Assembly (NCBI RefSeq): GCF_963676685.1
Contig: NC_092344.1
Coordinates: 55,946,830-56,010,829 of the forward strand
Length of the DNA: 64,000 bases
Source of the DNA: Mytilus edulis
Lineage: Eukaryota; Mollusca; Bivalvia; Mytilida; Mytilidae
Reading direction: 5' to 3'
The notes beneath the pieces were generated by a model. That model was given only the letters and a program-made list of their open reading frames with translations. It was not told the origin of the DNA and made no database searches. The position numbers were made by a program, and so were the translations under genes. Positions 24,009-34,950 of the stretch are shown in pieces (position 1 is the first letter of the stretch; every line of letters starts with the position of its first letter).

Positions 24009-26911
24009 ATGGGAAAATTGTTTACTGACCGTATCTTTTGTCTGGTTGTCATATATATGTTTTTCTTGTATACTGATGCCAAGTCGTGTGTCCCGTGCCA
24101 TTGTGATTTGACGACGATAGACTGTTCACATCAAAATTTAACACAGATACCGAATTTCAGTTCTTTTGAATCTGTCCGTTACATGAATTTAAGCTTCAAC
24201 AACATGACATACATTCCGGACGTGAAGTATCTTCCAATTAATACCTTCCTCTTGGATCTATCTTCAAATCATTTTCAGGACTTTGGTATTGGATCATTGT
24301 CAGAAATGAGGAACTTGAAACATTTGAATTTAAGCTGTAATGTCTTACAGTCATTGCCTCAAGGATTACTATTTCCTACATCGCTGACACATTTGAATAT
24401 TTCTTCTAACTTAATAAAAACATTCGGTAAAAATCCCTTTGAAAATATTCCATTTCTAGAAAAATTGGATTTATATGATAACAAATTAAAATACAATGGT
24501 CTAATATTTTACACAGGCTTATTTGAGCCTCTGCGAAAATTGAAATATTTAAACATTGGCTTTAATGGTTATGGTACAACAAATCCTATGTATCCAGATG
24601 AGACATTTTGCGATTTAACGTCACTGCAAACCTTAAAGATCGATTGCCTTGCTGGTGCTTCATTTGGAAAAGGATTTAAATATCTTACAAAATTAAGATT
24701 TTTAAAAGTTTTCAACGTTGGTTTAGAAGGATATTCTACGGATTTCTTTGAAAATGTTTCCCAGATTACATCACTGGATTTATCCTGTCCATTTACATTA
24801 CCATATGATAATGAGAATGGATGTTTTTTCAGATGGATCGAGGCAGGGGCGATTTCTAAACTTGAAAACCTGAAATATTTAGATATATCAAATAACCTTA
24901 AACTAGGATTTTGTGGATTAAGGAATATTACATATGATCTTACAAAAACAAATATCAAGGTACTGATAGCCAAAAAAATTTCATGTCCGTATGGATATAG
25001 CACGGTTCTGTTTACAGAAGATATCAAACCGCTAGGTAAAACTCAAATTCGGGAAATTTACATTGATCAGAACAGACTTGAAATACTGGAAGAATACGCA
25101 GCGTCTCATTTGCCAAAATCTTTAAGACTACTTAGTCTTAATTACAACAGATTGCGCCTAGATAAATATAAACATGGAATATTCAACTTGACTGGGATTC
25201 ACTTTTTATTTTTGAACTACCAAGATGAACAATCAATGAACGATTTTTCTCACTGGTGGGTGTGTTATGACTTGAAGGAAACACTTGAATGTTTATCTAG
25301 GAGAGTTAACGCCCAACGATATTCGGACACAAAACAATCCAACATGGATAAAAACGAAGTTACATTCTTAGAGGAAATGAATCTATCTTATGCTATCCAT
25401 AAACCGATAAATATTGATCCTGAAATGAGATTTTCTCACCACAGAGACAAAAGTAGATTAAATGCGCCCAAATACATTATGGATAATACGCTGGAAAAAT
25501 CATCGCAATTTATTGAAAATCATCTATTCAATACTGGCCTTATCCTTTCCCTAGGCCGCAAAATTGTATTTTTGGTTTTGATTTATTCTACAAAACAACC
25601 GTTTCACCTAACTTGAAGATAGTAGAATTTAAACATTCTGGTTTAGGTGATACTGTTGTTCCACAGTTTGTTAACATAAATACATTAGAAGAGGTTTATT
25701 TAAATGGAAATAATTTTAAATATCTCTTAGGACCAGTTTGTAATGTTTCAAAGGTAAAGATCCTTGACCTATCTGGAAATTTATTTGTCAATATATCATC
25801 ATATTTTTTCTTTGGATTCAGCGGTCTTGAAAAGTTGAACATTCAATACAATATTTTAAGCAAAGTTGTGAAGAAATTTGACAATGGTGAGTTATTTTCT
25901 AGTCAGTCAAAATTAAAACTTTTGAATATATCTTCAAACAGGCTGTTTGAGCTACCAGAAAAGCTTCTTCAACACAAGGTCAGTCTTCGGGTCTTAGACT
26001 TAAGTCATAACCTGTTAACGGATTGGAACCTCACCATTTTGTATTTGAGGAAGCTGAAAGTACTCGACTTATCATTCAATCAAATCAATCTTTTGACAAA
26101 GAATGGCATGCGAAAGCTAGAAAAAGGTAAAAACCTACACGTTAACATGTTAAATAATCGATTCCAATGTAACTGTGAATCGCTTCAATTCTTCTCATGG
26201 ATGAACAAAAACAAACGTATATTCAAGTTTTACAATAATTATACTTGTCAAAATATTACCGGTGACATGATTAGCCTCGAAGATGCAAAGATTGACTTAG
26301 TAAAATCTTGTAGTTCAAAAATTGGTTTGATTTTCATAGTTGCAGCCTGTATTATTTTGTTTATTGGAATAATTATTGGAAGTTTAATATACAGATATCG
26401 TTGGTACATCCGATATTGGTATTATTTAACTAAAAGACGTTATTTTAAAGGCTATGAACGACTTCACGACAAACCTAAATACGCATTCGATGCGTTTGTT
26501 TCGTATGCAGAAGAGGATCGTCTGTTCGTTTTTCAAACATTAGTTAATGGTCTCGAAAACGGTAAGGGAAAGAAACTATGTATTCATCATCGCAATTTTA
26601 TACCAGGTTGCAATATTTCTGACAACATAACGAATGCCATTCATGAGAGCGAAAAAATAGTTTGTCTTATCACACAGAAATTTCTTGAATCTGAATGGTG
26701 CAACTATGAGTTAAATATTGCTCGAGTTGAAGGAATGTGGGCTCGTGGTGGCGAAAATATGATTATTATAGTTTTAATGGAAAATATTTCTAAAAAAGAC
26801 TTGCCAATCCAAATAATAGAATTAATTACTCACCAAACCTACATTGATTATACAGAATGTATCGACACGGATATATTTATTGAAATGCTAACTACTGCAA
26901 TTGAACATTAA
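24009..26911 (+). pseudogene. Toll-like receptor paralogue interrupted by a frameshift
   Basis: A close paralogue of the 15973-18897 receptor, with the same signal peptide, N-terminal Cys cap (CVPCHC...IDC), LRR array, membrane helix, and TIR with FDAFVSYAEED and RNFIPGCNISDNI. The first frame runs from ATG 24009 (a GTG at 23991 is not used) to a stop at 25614-25616, but its last about 30 codons no longer match the paralogue. Homology resumes in another frame from about 25529 and stays open to the stop at 26909-26911. A one-base loss (or two-base gain) between about 25490 and 25530 therefore splits an otherwise undamaged gene. The first frame alone would give a secreted ectodomain without membrane or TIR parts. 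It may be a recent pseudogene, a segregating null allele or an assembly error. A hidden intron looks unlikely because homology is continuous. Confidence 0.85.
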
Positions 26912-27009
26912 GAAGTATTTCTGTATGTTTTAAGCAATGCATAATTATTATACTACTAACACATGATGTCTGTCTCTGTAGCTACGAATGTTTGTTTTGC
27001 TTGACAATG

Positions 27010-27164
27010 CACTACAGGGGCGGATCCAGCCATTTTAAAAATGGGGGTTCCTAACCCAGGACACGGGGGAGGGGGTACACCTACATGTCCCCATTCAAAT
27101 TCACTGATCATCCAAAACAAGGGGGTTCCAACCCCAGGACCCCTCTGGATCCGCCACTGCACTA
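27010..27164. mobile_element. MITE with CAGTGGCGGATCCAG-type ends and 5-bp target duplication, copy 1
   Basis: The element runs 27015-27159. Its left end is CAGGGGCGGATCCAG and its right end CTGGATCCGCCACTG, which is inverted with one mismatch. Both sides are flanked by CACTA (27010-27014 and 27160-27164). The interior is GC-rich with GGGGGTTCC-like and CCCCAGGAC blocks in mirror arrangement. No ORF of note. A second family member is at 39194-39363. Confidence 0.8.
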
Positions 27165-27710
27165 CTTTGAAGTCTATCAGTTACTTTACTAACAATTTTT
27201 AAAACTGTCAATAACGTTTTGTTAACTCGATCAAAACAGGTTTCATATTGTAGAACAGGGAAATGTTCTTTAAAAGGTTTGTACTTATGTATTACAAAAA
27301 CTTCCGGATCACAATGAAGAAGATAAGACAATAACAAATATTTATCATATTTCAAGTATCAAATAATTGACATGACTAGATTCATTAAAGCTATAAATGG
27401 TATTGTCATATAAATTAAAGGGGTATTGGACACGACGTAGACTTAATCAAAGAGCTGAAAGCTCTGAGGAAAAATGACGCCACTGTCTCTTATATTGGGA
27501 TAGTTTTTATGCAAGTCTTGATTTTCACATACCTTAATTAGTTTAACAATGCAACATGTCTCGTAAGCATATAATTGATATTTGTATATGTGTGTGTGTG
27601 AAGTGAAGGTGACAACTGGCTGTTTTTTTAAGACAAATGAATAGGTCAAGACTACCTGAATTGTACAAATAAATACCATAGAAAGGCTTGTATATTTCTC
27701 ACTGGTACAT
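27165..27710. other. Intergenic, nothing recognised
   Basis: AT-rich with a short (TG)n run near 27590. No gene, RNA or inverted repeat was seen. Confidence 0.4.
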
Positions 27711-28446
27711 AGTCTGAATCCGGGTCCGTTCGCGCCCATTCACGTTTGCGCCCACTCATGTTCGCCCCCTTTCATTTTCACACCCTACATGTTCGCACCC
27801 AATCTTAATTGGTTTTGTGTTTAATAACTCTGTAAGCAAGTGTTTTCTTATAAGTATAATTGTTGTCATTGTCTCAAAATAAAGTGTTGAATAAATCTTA
27901 ATCATGTTTTGGATAGGGTATTGTTAAAAATAATAATAATCCTTTCTAAATAAAGTGGTATTTTGTCAACGTTTTATTTTGTGTTGAATAACTCTTAATC
28001 ATGTTTTGGTTAGTGTATTGCTATAACTTTGTTTCATTGACTTGTTTCAAAATGAAGTAAGATTCTGACTATGTTTTTTTCTGTGTGGTGAATAAATTTT
28101 ATCATGTTTTGATTATAATAGTGGATTGCTATATTTTGGTTCCTATATTTTATTGCTTCGTTGTTTCAGATCAAAGGGACCAAGCTGTTAAAAACAATTA
28201 TCTTTTGTGTTTTTCCTTTAAAATCTTCAATGTTTACTCATACCAAGCTATAAATACATTCAGTATTTACACCAAAGCAATTTAAAACAACAATCATGAT
28301 TTTCCAATTATTCAACTTGAATTTGAATTAAAATTGGGCGCGAATGAGTGGAGTGCGAACGGACCTTGGGTGCGACCGTGCGAGCTGCGAACGTGTAGGG
28401 TGCGAAAGTGTATTGGGCGCGAACAGACCTGATACCACAGTCTGAA
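27711..28446. mobile_element. TIR element with arrayed GTTCGC-type end motifs, about 720 bp
   Basis: Starting about 27722 the left end reads GGTCCGTTCGCGCCCATTCA with further repeats of a TTCGC(G/A)CCCA-like motif to about 27802. The right end, about 28336-28430, carries the same motifs inverted (TGGGCGCGAA, GGTGCGAA and similar) and ends in GGGCGCGAACAGACC. The whole is bracketed by an 8-bp direct repeat AGTCTGAA (27711-27718 and 28439-28446), as for hAT-like insertions. The inner part is AT-rich and encodes nothing recognisable. Confidence 0.65.
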
Positions 28447-28546
28447 CCCCCTTCTCCCACAAAATATTAAGTAAATAATCTTTTTGTTACTGTTATCAAA
28501 GGTCTAATGAAACTCAGGTAATTTCAAACATTTGTCAAAGAATTCT

Positions 28547-29390
28547 AGTCAAACCGGCACCTGGTTAAATTGGCACCTAGACAAATCAGCACCTGGTTAA
28601 ATCGACACCTGATTTAGTCAATTCATCACCCATGTTAAATATATATTTTTAACAGTATTTTAAGCAAAAAGAGTAAAAATAAGAAAGGGGTTGCCAGAAT
28701 TTAGCAATTTTTGGGTGTTCATGTACATTTTGTATATATTTATTTTTCTCAACTAAATGACTTTTTTGGTGTAATTTTAATGATATATATATGAGTAGTC
28801 CAAATAATTATTACGTCTGGCAAGGCTTTTTTAATTTTATTCTGGGACACCTTCCTATGACCGCAAGGCTATGTTAATTATTTTCTGAGACGCCTTCCTA
28901 CGAACGTCGTAGGAAGGCGTCCCAGAAAAAAAATAAAATATCCTTGCCAGACGTCATAATTATTTGGACTAATACATGAGATATTGGATATTTTTATGCA
29001 TTATTTTAACCAGTTGAGCATTTTACAGAATTGTTGGTTTAATGCTGTTTAAACTTTACTGAAAAAAACACATTAAATTGGCTAATTATTTGGCATGAAA
29101 GTTTGATTTATTGAAAGGGACTCATAGTTTTCCATTTTATTTTAATAATTGTCTAATTGTTAAAACAACAGTTGGGTAAGGGCTTCGTTGTTTACCTTTA
29201 TACACAACAACATATTCACTTTGGTTTCCTTGTTTACCTAAATACACAACAACATATTCACTATGTACTTGGTAACAGTTATTAATTAATTGAATAGAAA
29301 ATATTATAACAAATATTATTGGATGCCGAATTGACGTCAAATAGATGCCGATTTGACTATATGCCAATTTAACCAGGTGCCGACTTGACT
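28547..29390. mobile_element. TIR element with GGCACCTGGTTAAA end motifs, carrying a nested MITE
   Basis: The left end (AGTCAAACCGGCACCTGGTT, then AAATTGGCACC) is mirrored at the right end (AACCAGGTGCCGACTTGACT, preceded by TGCCAATTT). The arms are about 55 bp with mismatches, and each holds several copies of a CGGCACCTGG-like motif. A short tandem duplication (TACACAACAACATATTCACT twice) lies at about 29199-29263. The 28796-28971 MITE is inserted inside it. No transposase is encoded. Confidence 0.65.
28796..28971. mobile_element. Palindromic MITE with TA target site, nested
   Basis: The ends are GTCCAAATAATTATTACGTC and its near-perfect inverse GACGTCATAATTATTTGGAC. The arms extend at least 60 bp through TGGCAAGG and CTGGGACxCCTTCCTA. 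It is flanked by TA on both sides (28796-28797 and 28970-28971), as expected for Tc1/mariner-type insertions. One arm has an internal duplication of the CCTTCCTA block. Transcribed RNA would fold into a long hairpin. Confidence 0.8.
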
Positions 29391-30936
29391 TGTACGTTTC
29401 AATTCCTCTGCGATCGTTTGCGGTATTTTCTTGAGAAAACATATTTTCCATCATCAAAGAGAAGAAGAAACTGCTTGAAAATGATTCTGGAACGCTTCAT
29501 GATTGTAAAAATAAGTTTAATTCACTCAAATAACAATTTTGAAACTTGCGATGTTTAAACAGGAAGTTTCAAAAGCACGTGTAAAAGAAGAAAATAACCG
29601 GTGAGAGTGGAAATCCGTACATGAAAGATATCACTATAGTACGACTTTGAAAGTAAAACAGTTCCATCCTTTTGTAAAACAGTCTTTAATATACCTATCA
29701 CATTAATGTTTGAAGGGTCTTAAGCTTATTCAAACCATTTAAGTCGGTATGAAACACCAAAACGGAATGAACAATAACCGATTACGTTTTGTAGTTTACA
29801 AATTCTAAACTGGTTCCCGTCAAACTACAACACTTTGTTCGAGTGTAATGGAATACAAACAGAAACCAGTTAGTAAATATGAAACCGAGTGTAAACTGGT
29901 TCCTGGCTGATAACTACACAATGATCATGCATAATGATAACACAAGCAGATTCCAGTTTGTATGGAAAATAGTAAATACGAAACCAAGCGCGGTAGGCAG
30001 AGAAATGTAATGAAGTTCAGGTCGGCAGTAATGGAACAATGACTGCGTCATTTTCAAAAAATGGGGTTAGTAAGGTAATAGGCCATCACGAATAGTTCAT
30101 CATTTGAGTGTCTCAATTTCAAAATATACAACAAACCTGTAAACTCACATTTTTTTCTGGATTGAAATCTTATATTATTTCAATGTTCTTAGTTCTAGTG
30201 TTCTAGTTGGAAGAAGAAGAAAAAACTAACAATCACATTTGTTTGCCAGCTACAATGTTTGCTTTAAAACAAATATATAAGAAAAACAAAAAAGGACAAA
30301 GACAAAAAAATACAGAAAAACACCTAGAAAGAAAACAATATGAATGGAAACGTTAATATTTTATACACCAAATAACGCTGACGCTAACGATCTCACATTG
30401 TTTATTATCATGCCATTTATATTGTTTTCAATCTGTGGTTTTTTGTTGTATCTTAAATTAAGATTGTTGAATTGTCTCTATGGGACATGTATATCTAATT
30501 ATAATTAAAATGTAACATCATGTTAGTCATTAACTTTATTCAGCAATATATAACCTAGTAACTATGGCTACTATAGATTTTTAAAAGTATAACAAAACAT
30601 ATATAGATGGGCATTTTTTTTTAATTTTTTTTTTGGCTTAACCGTGTATATACAATGTATAGACTGTTCAATAGTAGAGAAACCAAAGCCACGTTTGTTA
30701 CTATCGAATGAAAGTCAGCGATAGAAATGATTAACTATAATTGACTTTAAAATCAAGTAGTTTATTTAATATGAAGGACTATGTCTATTATCTTGCGAAA
30801 GATATCATACACGAATAAAAGCGGAATTTTGAAATAATATTAAGCCATTCACAGCAAGTCAATTTTTTTATGAAAATGAACTCAAACACGTCTGTGAAAT
30901 TGTATATTGTCTTGCAAATAAACTCATCATAGATAC
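29391..30936. other. Intergenic, with a dispersed repeat fragment at 30065-30150
   Basis: AAGGTAATAGGCCATCACGA and the neighbouring TGAGTGTCTCAATTTC match, inverted, the fragment near 13.25 kb. The rest is AT-rich. No gene was recognised on either strand. Confidence 0.45.
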
Positions 30937-32196
30937 CAGTGGCGTAGCCAGGGTTGAAATGATGTGGATGCCTTCGCTGAGCGGAGCGAGGCGATTTTTT
31001 TTGGACTATTTTATGCAGAAAATTATATTTTTTCAGACATTGTTCCTGTAGGAACATTTGCTCCCATAGAATCCGACACTGGTTATATAGATTTTTGTTT
31101 AATTTCAAAATACCAACCAATTCATATAATTGTATTTCAAACATAATTCTAATGTTTTCTCGAAATTCTCGAAACTGAATGAAATTCATAATGTATTTTT
31201 TTGATGAAAAAGTTTCCCACCAATCTTAATATTTGACATCTCATAAATGGCCCTATCACAGCGGCACTTCTGTATAAAGGAACTGAAGTCATCCCTTTTT
31301 TCTAGCATTTCTCAAAAAACGGCCCTATCACGGCAGCACTTCGGAATATAGGAACTGAAGTGACCCCATTAACGCGTCGCAGGGGACATCATCGAAATAC
31401 CTGGTGTCCGTCCATCCGGTCAGCTTGTTTGCACTCTCATGTGTACAATTCTTGCCAGATTTTTTTATCATCAGCAATGACAATTTCGAAAATAAGTCCT
31501 AAGCTTTGACCTTTTGAAATGAAAATTAAAATGGAAATCCCATTGCATTTTCTCTAAAGCTTTTATTTCTCCATTAAAAATAAAAGGAAAAGGTAAAAAT
31601 TTAAATTTTATTAGTTATTGCTCTTGTTCATTGGTTACATAAAATATGTGCAATGCAGGGGACATAGGAACTTTGTTCTTTTATTGAAAATAAAATTAAT
31701 ATGTGGACCTAGATAGGAACTGGAATTTTCTGATAAGCCTAGGAATGATCACACTCTATTACAGATTAGTTTTTTCACGTCGTCGTTCATTTCACAGGAA
31801 ACGATATCAGGATATGGTGGTTTAGTTGTCAGTTATGTTGTTAGTCATTTGTAGAAGCCATCGCTCCGCTAGGCTCAATTTCAGATGAAACATGTCCGAG
31901 CATATTTGCATCATTTTCTGCACTTGCCGTAGACGACGACGTAGTCTTTTTACGAAAAAAATCGAGAACACTTTTCTGCGATATCTTGTTTTATTACATG
32001 AACTAAATTATCCTTAATAAAAGACCACGCATACTTCATCGGAAATAACTGGATGCTATCCTCATATCCTAACCTTTGTTACATACGGATACCTCCGAGT
32101 TTAACTGCTGCGAACATATCTTTATTTATAATTTTTTTTCTGTCAAAATGATGTGGATGCTTGAGCATCTGAGCATACATGCAAGCTACGCCACTG
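30937..32196. mobile_element. Possible TIR element with CAGTGGCGTAGC ends, about 1.26 kb
   Basis: CAGTGGCGTAGC at 30937-30948 and its exact inverse GCTACGCCACTG at 32185-32196. The motif ATGATGTGGATGC occurs near both ends in direct orientation. An internal repeated block (GGCCCTATCAC...GGAACTGAAGT) occurs twice at about 31251-31350. A matching target duplication is not seen, so the ends may belong to two events. The 133-codon minus-strand frame within it matches nothing I know. Confidence 0.5.
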
Positions 32197-33187
32197 TGAA
32201 TTCAAATTTCTAATGGAGTTTGCCACAATAACTACTCATTAAAATACATCATAAAATATAAAATGACATAAAGTCATGGTTAAAATTAATATTAATAGTA
32301 ACTTCTAAAACAAAATCTCAAGACAATCATCATTTCTGAATACATAATTTTCAAGCAGTGCAAGGGAGGAAATCAAACATATAATTTATAACAGTATTCT
32401 TTAAATGGAATCGGGATTACCTCCCGTACACTGCTGTCAAATTGTCTAAATTGACTGAAACCATAAAAACCCTTGTTTTCCACCTATTTTCTAAATGATT
32501 TGAGCCATAACCCCCCCACAACCATCCATTTGTAGTATGGAAACTTGTGGTATAATTTCAGAGAGGTTTATACACTTAAACACAAGTCATTGACTGGAAA
32601 CAACAAAAAAGCTTATTTGGGACCCTTTTTTTTGCACCCCCCCCCCCCCAACTTATTGAAACCACCCTTGGAGCAAGAACCCCAAAACTTAATTCCAGTC
32701 TTTCCTTCGTAGTAAGACCCCTTGTAGTATAATCTCAGAGAAATCCATACATTTAAACATGAGTTATTGTCTGTAAACTAGAAAAATGCTTCTTGTTGGC
32801 CCTTTTTTTGCCCCTTATTCCTTCATGCTCGGGGAAATTAACCCCAAACTGAATCATACATGTGATTCTTCCGGCGGGAGTTAAAATCTCCTGCTTTTCA
32901 GACCCTCTTCCGTCCCTCCCGTTAAAATTTGGAATCTTCCGCTTTTTCAAAATGTCGATCTCGAAAAAATTTCAGTAGACATTTTAGTCTCGATCATCCA
33001 GACGCTCCATATCCTATATGTAGAGTCTGGATTCAATTGCATTGAATAATTGTTAAGTTGGGGCGTGACAAAATATGCAAATGAGCTAGTTTTAATTTTT
33101 CGGAAAGTTTCAAGATTTATCTTCTATTCATGTTAACACTAGATAAAACCGAACAGAGGAAATGGACTATCAATGGACGTGGCATCC
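32197..33187. repeat. Fragments of modular repeat family D and other repeats, left flank of the DIRS element
   Basis: About 32210-32265 (TTTCTAATGGAGTTTGCCAC, then ACAATAACTACTCATT) matches 47045-47100. About 32480-32860 resembles the family D modules (GGTATAATTTCAGAG and similar) with a C13 run near 32640. No gene was recognised. An upstream exon of the DUF6589 gene would be expected somewhere to the left of the DIRS element but was not found. Confidence 0.5.
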
Positions 33188-33364
33188 AAATATTCAAATT
33201 TTAAAGTAAATTTGGATTTTATTAGATAAATACTTACCATCATAAATTCTGAGTGTAACCCCAATTGCGTCATAGGTCAGATGGAAAATCCCAACTAAAA
33301 ATAAACGTACTCTCACTGGTCCGGACATATACCCCTGTTTGCCCATATTCTTCCATTCAATTTC
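33188..33364. repeat. DIRS left inverted terminal repeat
   Basis: Positions 33237-33364 are the inverse of 38609-38737 (for example GGTCCGGACATATACCCCTG against CAGGGGTATATGTCCGGACC). The outer part, 33188-33247, is not in the right repeat but is matched inverted by 33420-33479. Confidence 0.9.
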
Positions 33365-33419
33365 CTCAAGACAGAAACATAAGGAAAGGGGATGAAGGGG
33401 AGGTGGGTGGGACCTATAA

Positions 33420-33515
33420 TTTATGATGGTAAGTATTTATCTAATAAAATCCAAATTTACTTTAAAATTTGAATATTTTATAGCTATAAATACGTTACCA
33501 TCATAAATTCTGAGT
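33420..33515. repeat. DIRS internal complementary region
   Basis: 33420-33479 is the inverse of the left outer end. The following segment to about 33515 (ATAGCTATAAATACGTTACC) is the inverse of the right outer end at 38717-38757. Such a region is thought to align the element ends during circle formation. It lies directly 3' of the recombinase stop. Confidence 0.9.
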
Positions 33516-33523
33516 AACAGAAT

Positions 33524-34864
33524 CTAACGTAAAGCTGAATCCCCTGTAACAGAAGAAACAGGAGGAAAGTTCAATCTTTGTGCTGAAACTATAGGTCCAA
33601 GAGAGTATAAACTTTCGGCAAAAGTAGCCATAGATTGGAGGTAGTGAGATATAAAAGAGTTCTCATTTCTCCAAAAACCTGCAGACAGTACCTCTTCTAA
33701 AGATGCACTGTTAAACAGAGCCCAGGATGTAGAGATACCCCTAACATCATGAGCTTTAACATTAAAACTATTTAAAAGTTCTGCCTTAGAAGAACCATAA
33801 GCTAAAGATATGCATTTGCATATCCAAGTAGAAATAGTTTTAACAGAAAGATCTGAGATTCCTTTTTTAATAGGAATAAAGAGTCTTGAGTTAGAAACAG
33901 AACGTAAACTACACGTTCTTTCCAGATAAATAGATAGGATTCTTACTGGACATAAAAGTACAGAAATAGAATCGCTAGGGAGTGCAGGAATCACAACTGG
34001 TTCTGCACCCTTATCTGGAATCTGATTCTTTGCCAAAAAAGCAGGATCCGTTAAAAGAGTAACAGAAGATTTATCCCTGTTAAATCGAAGGCAAGCATCA
34101 GAAATAGAGAAGGCATGGATTTCACTCCTTCTCCGTCCAGAAGCCAAAGCTAAAAGAAAACAGCATTTATAGGAAAGAAACCTTAAATCTATTGTTTCTG
34201 CTGGTTCAAAAGGAGGAAGTTTTAAAAAGGATAAAACTAGTCCAAGGTCCCACTTAGGAACTAAAGTTTTTTGTCTTGGTCTTTCAAGACTAAAACTACG
34301 AACCAAAAGAGAAATATGCTCATTGATTCCAAAATCTGGGCCACCAGAAATATGAATAGTTCTTGAGATAGCTGATCTATATCCCTTAATAGTAGAGGAA
34401 CATAATCCTTTGGATTCAAAAAGAAAAACTAGAAAGTCTGCTAATTGTTGTACAGTGACTTGGAAAGGATCAATTTCCCGCTCACTACACCAATCTGAGA
34501 AGATTGACCATTTTGCATCATAGACAATGCTAGTGGAGTCTCTGACAGACTTTGTGAGATGCTTGGTTGCTCCTTCAGAAAAACCTCTCTTTCTGAGGCT
34601 AACCCTGAGAGAAGCCAGGCGTGTAGATGAAGTTTTTCTGGATTTTGATAAAGAACCTTGCCCTTGATTTGAGACAGAAGGTCTGGTCTCAGAGGTAGAA
34701 CCAGAGGACAAGCACATGATAGGCGCAGAAGGTCTGGAAACCAAGACTGTTTTGGCCATGCTGGAGCAATAACTATGATCTTGCAATTTTCCCCTGCTAT
34801 TTTCTGAAGTACTGGGGAGAGAAACCTGAAAGGAGGGAAGGCGTACCCGAACATTCCTTTCCAA
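33524..34864 (-). CDS. DIRS tyrosine recombinase, 446 residues
   Basis: It catalyses integration and circle resolution of the element by DNA cleavage through a tyrosine. The N-terminal about 85 residues are Ser/Arg-rich and overlap the RT-RNase H coding region in another frame. A SAM-like core-binding region follows (AKWSIFSDWC, STIKGYRSAIS), then the catalytic domain with the first arginine in ASGRRRSEIH (about 244-246), the HxxR box in AHDVRG (His 372, Arg 375) and the nucleophile tyrosine in SHYLQ (408). All expected catalytic residues are present and the frame is intact. The initiator ATG at 34862-34864 is the first in this frame, but expression probably depends on overlap with the upstream frame. 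Confidence 0.9.
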   Translation of the reverse strand: MERNVRVRLPSFQVSLPSTSENSRGKLQDHSYCSSMAKTVLVSRPSAPIMCLSSGSTSETRPSVSNQGQGSLSKSRKTSSTRLASLRVSLRKRGFSEGATKHLTKSVRDSTSIVYDAKWSIFSDWCSEREIDPFQVTVQQLADFLVFLFESKGLCSSTIKGYRSAISRTIHISGGPDFGINEHISLLVRSFSLERPRQKTLVPKWDLGLVLSFLKLPPFEPAETIDLRFLSYKCCFLLALASGRRRSEIHAFSISDACLRFNRDKSSVTLLTDPAFLAKNQIPDKGAEPVVIPALPSDSISVLLCPVRILSIYLERTCSLRSVSNSRLFIPIKKGISDLSVKTISTWICKCISLAYGSSKAELLNSFNVKAHDVRGISTSWALFNSASLEEVLSAGFWRNENSFISHYLQSMATFAESLYSLGPIVSAQRLNFPPVSSVTGDSALR

Positions 34865-34950
34865 GATAGGCTCATTGCGTCTACCGCAAAAGATTTTGGA
34901 TCTGGAACCGGAGACACAAATGTTAGAAGTTTGTGATTGAGACTGGTCGC
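34441..34950 (-). pseudogene. Displaced C-terminal part of the DIRS RT-RNase H polyprotein
   Basis: After the RT-RNase H frame stops at 34923, a second minus frame carries the segment normally following RNase H in DIRS elements: a DPKSFAVDAMSLSW motif, YAFPPFRFL and IVIAPAWPKQSWFPDLL. Homology switches frame near 34945-34965, so this is the tail of the same protein displaced by a one-base indel. The long upstream extension of this second frame (to 36450) is a Ser-rich shadow of the RT frame and not a separate gene. Confidence 0.75.

Noticed and set aside
25500..25620. A hidden intron explaining the split receptor
   Set aside because: Homology to the intact paralogue continues across the break without an inserted segment, so an indel is simpler.
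30788..31189. 133-codon minus frame
   Set aside because: It spans the left end of a TIR element and has no recognisable domain.
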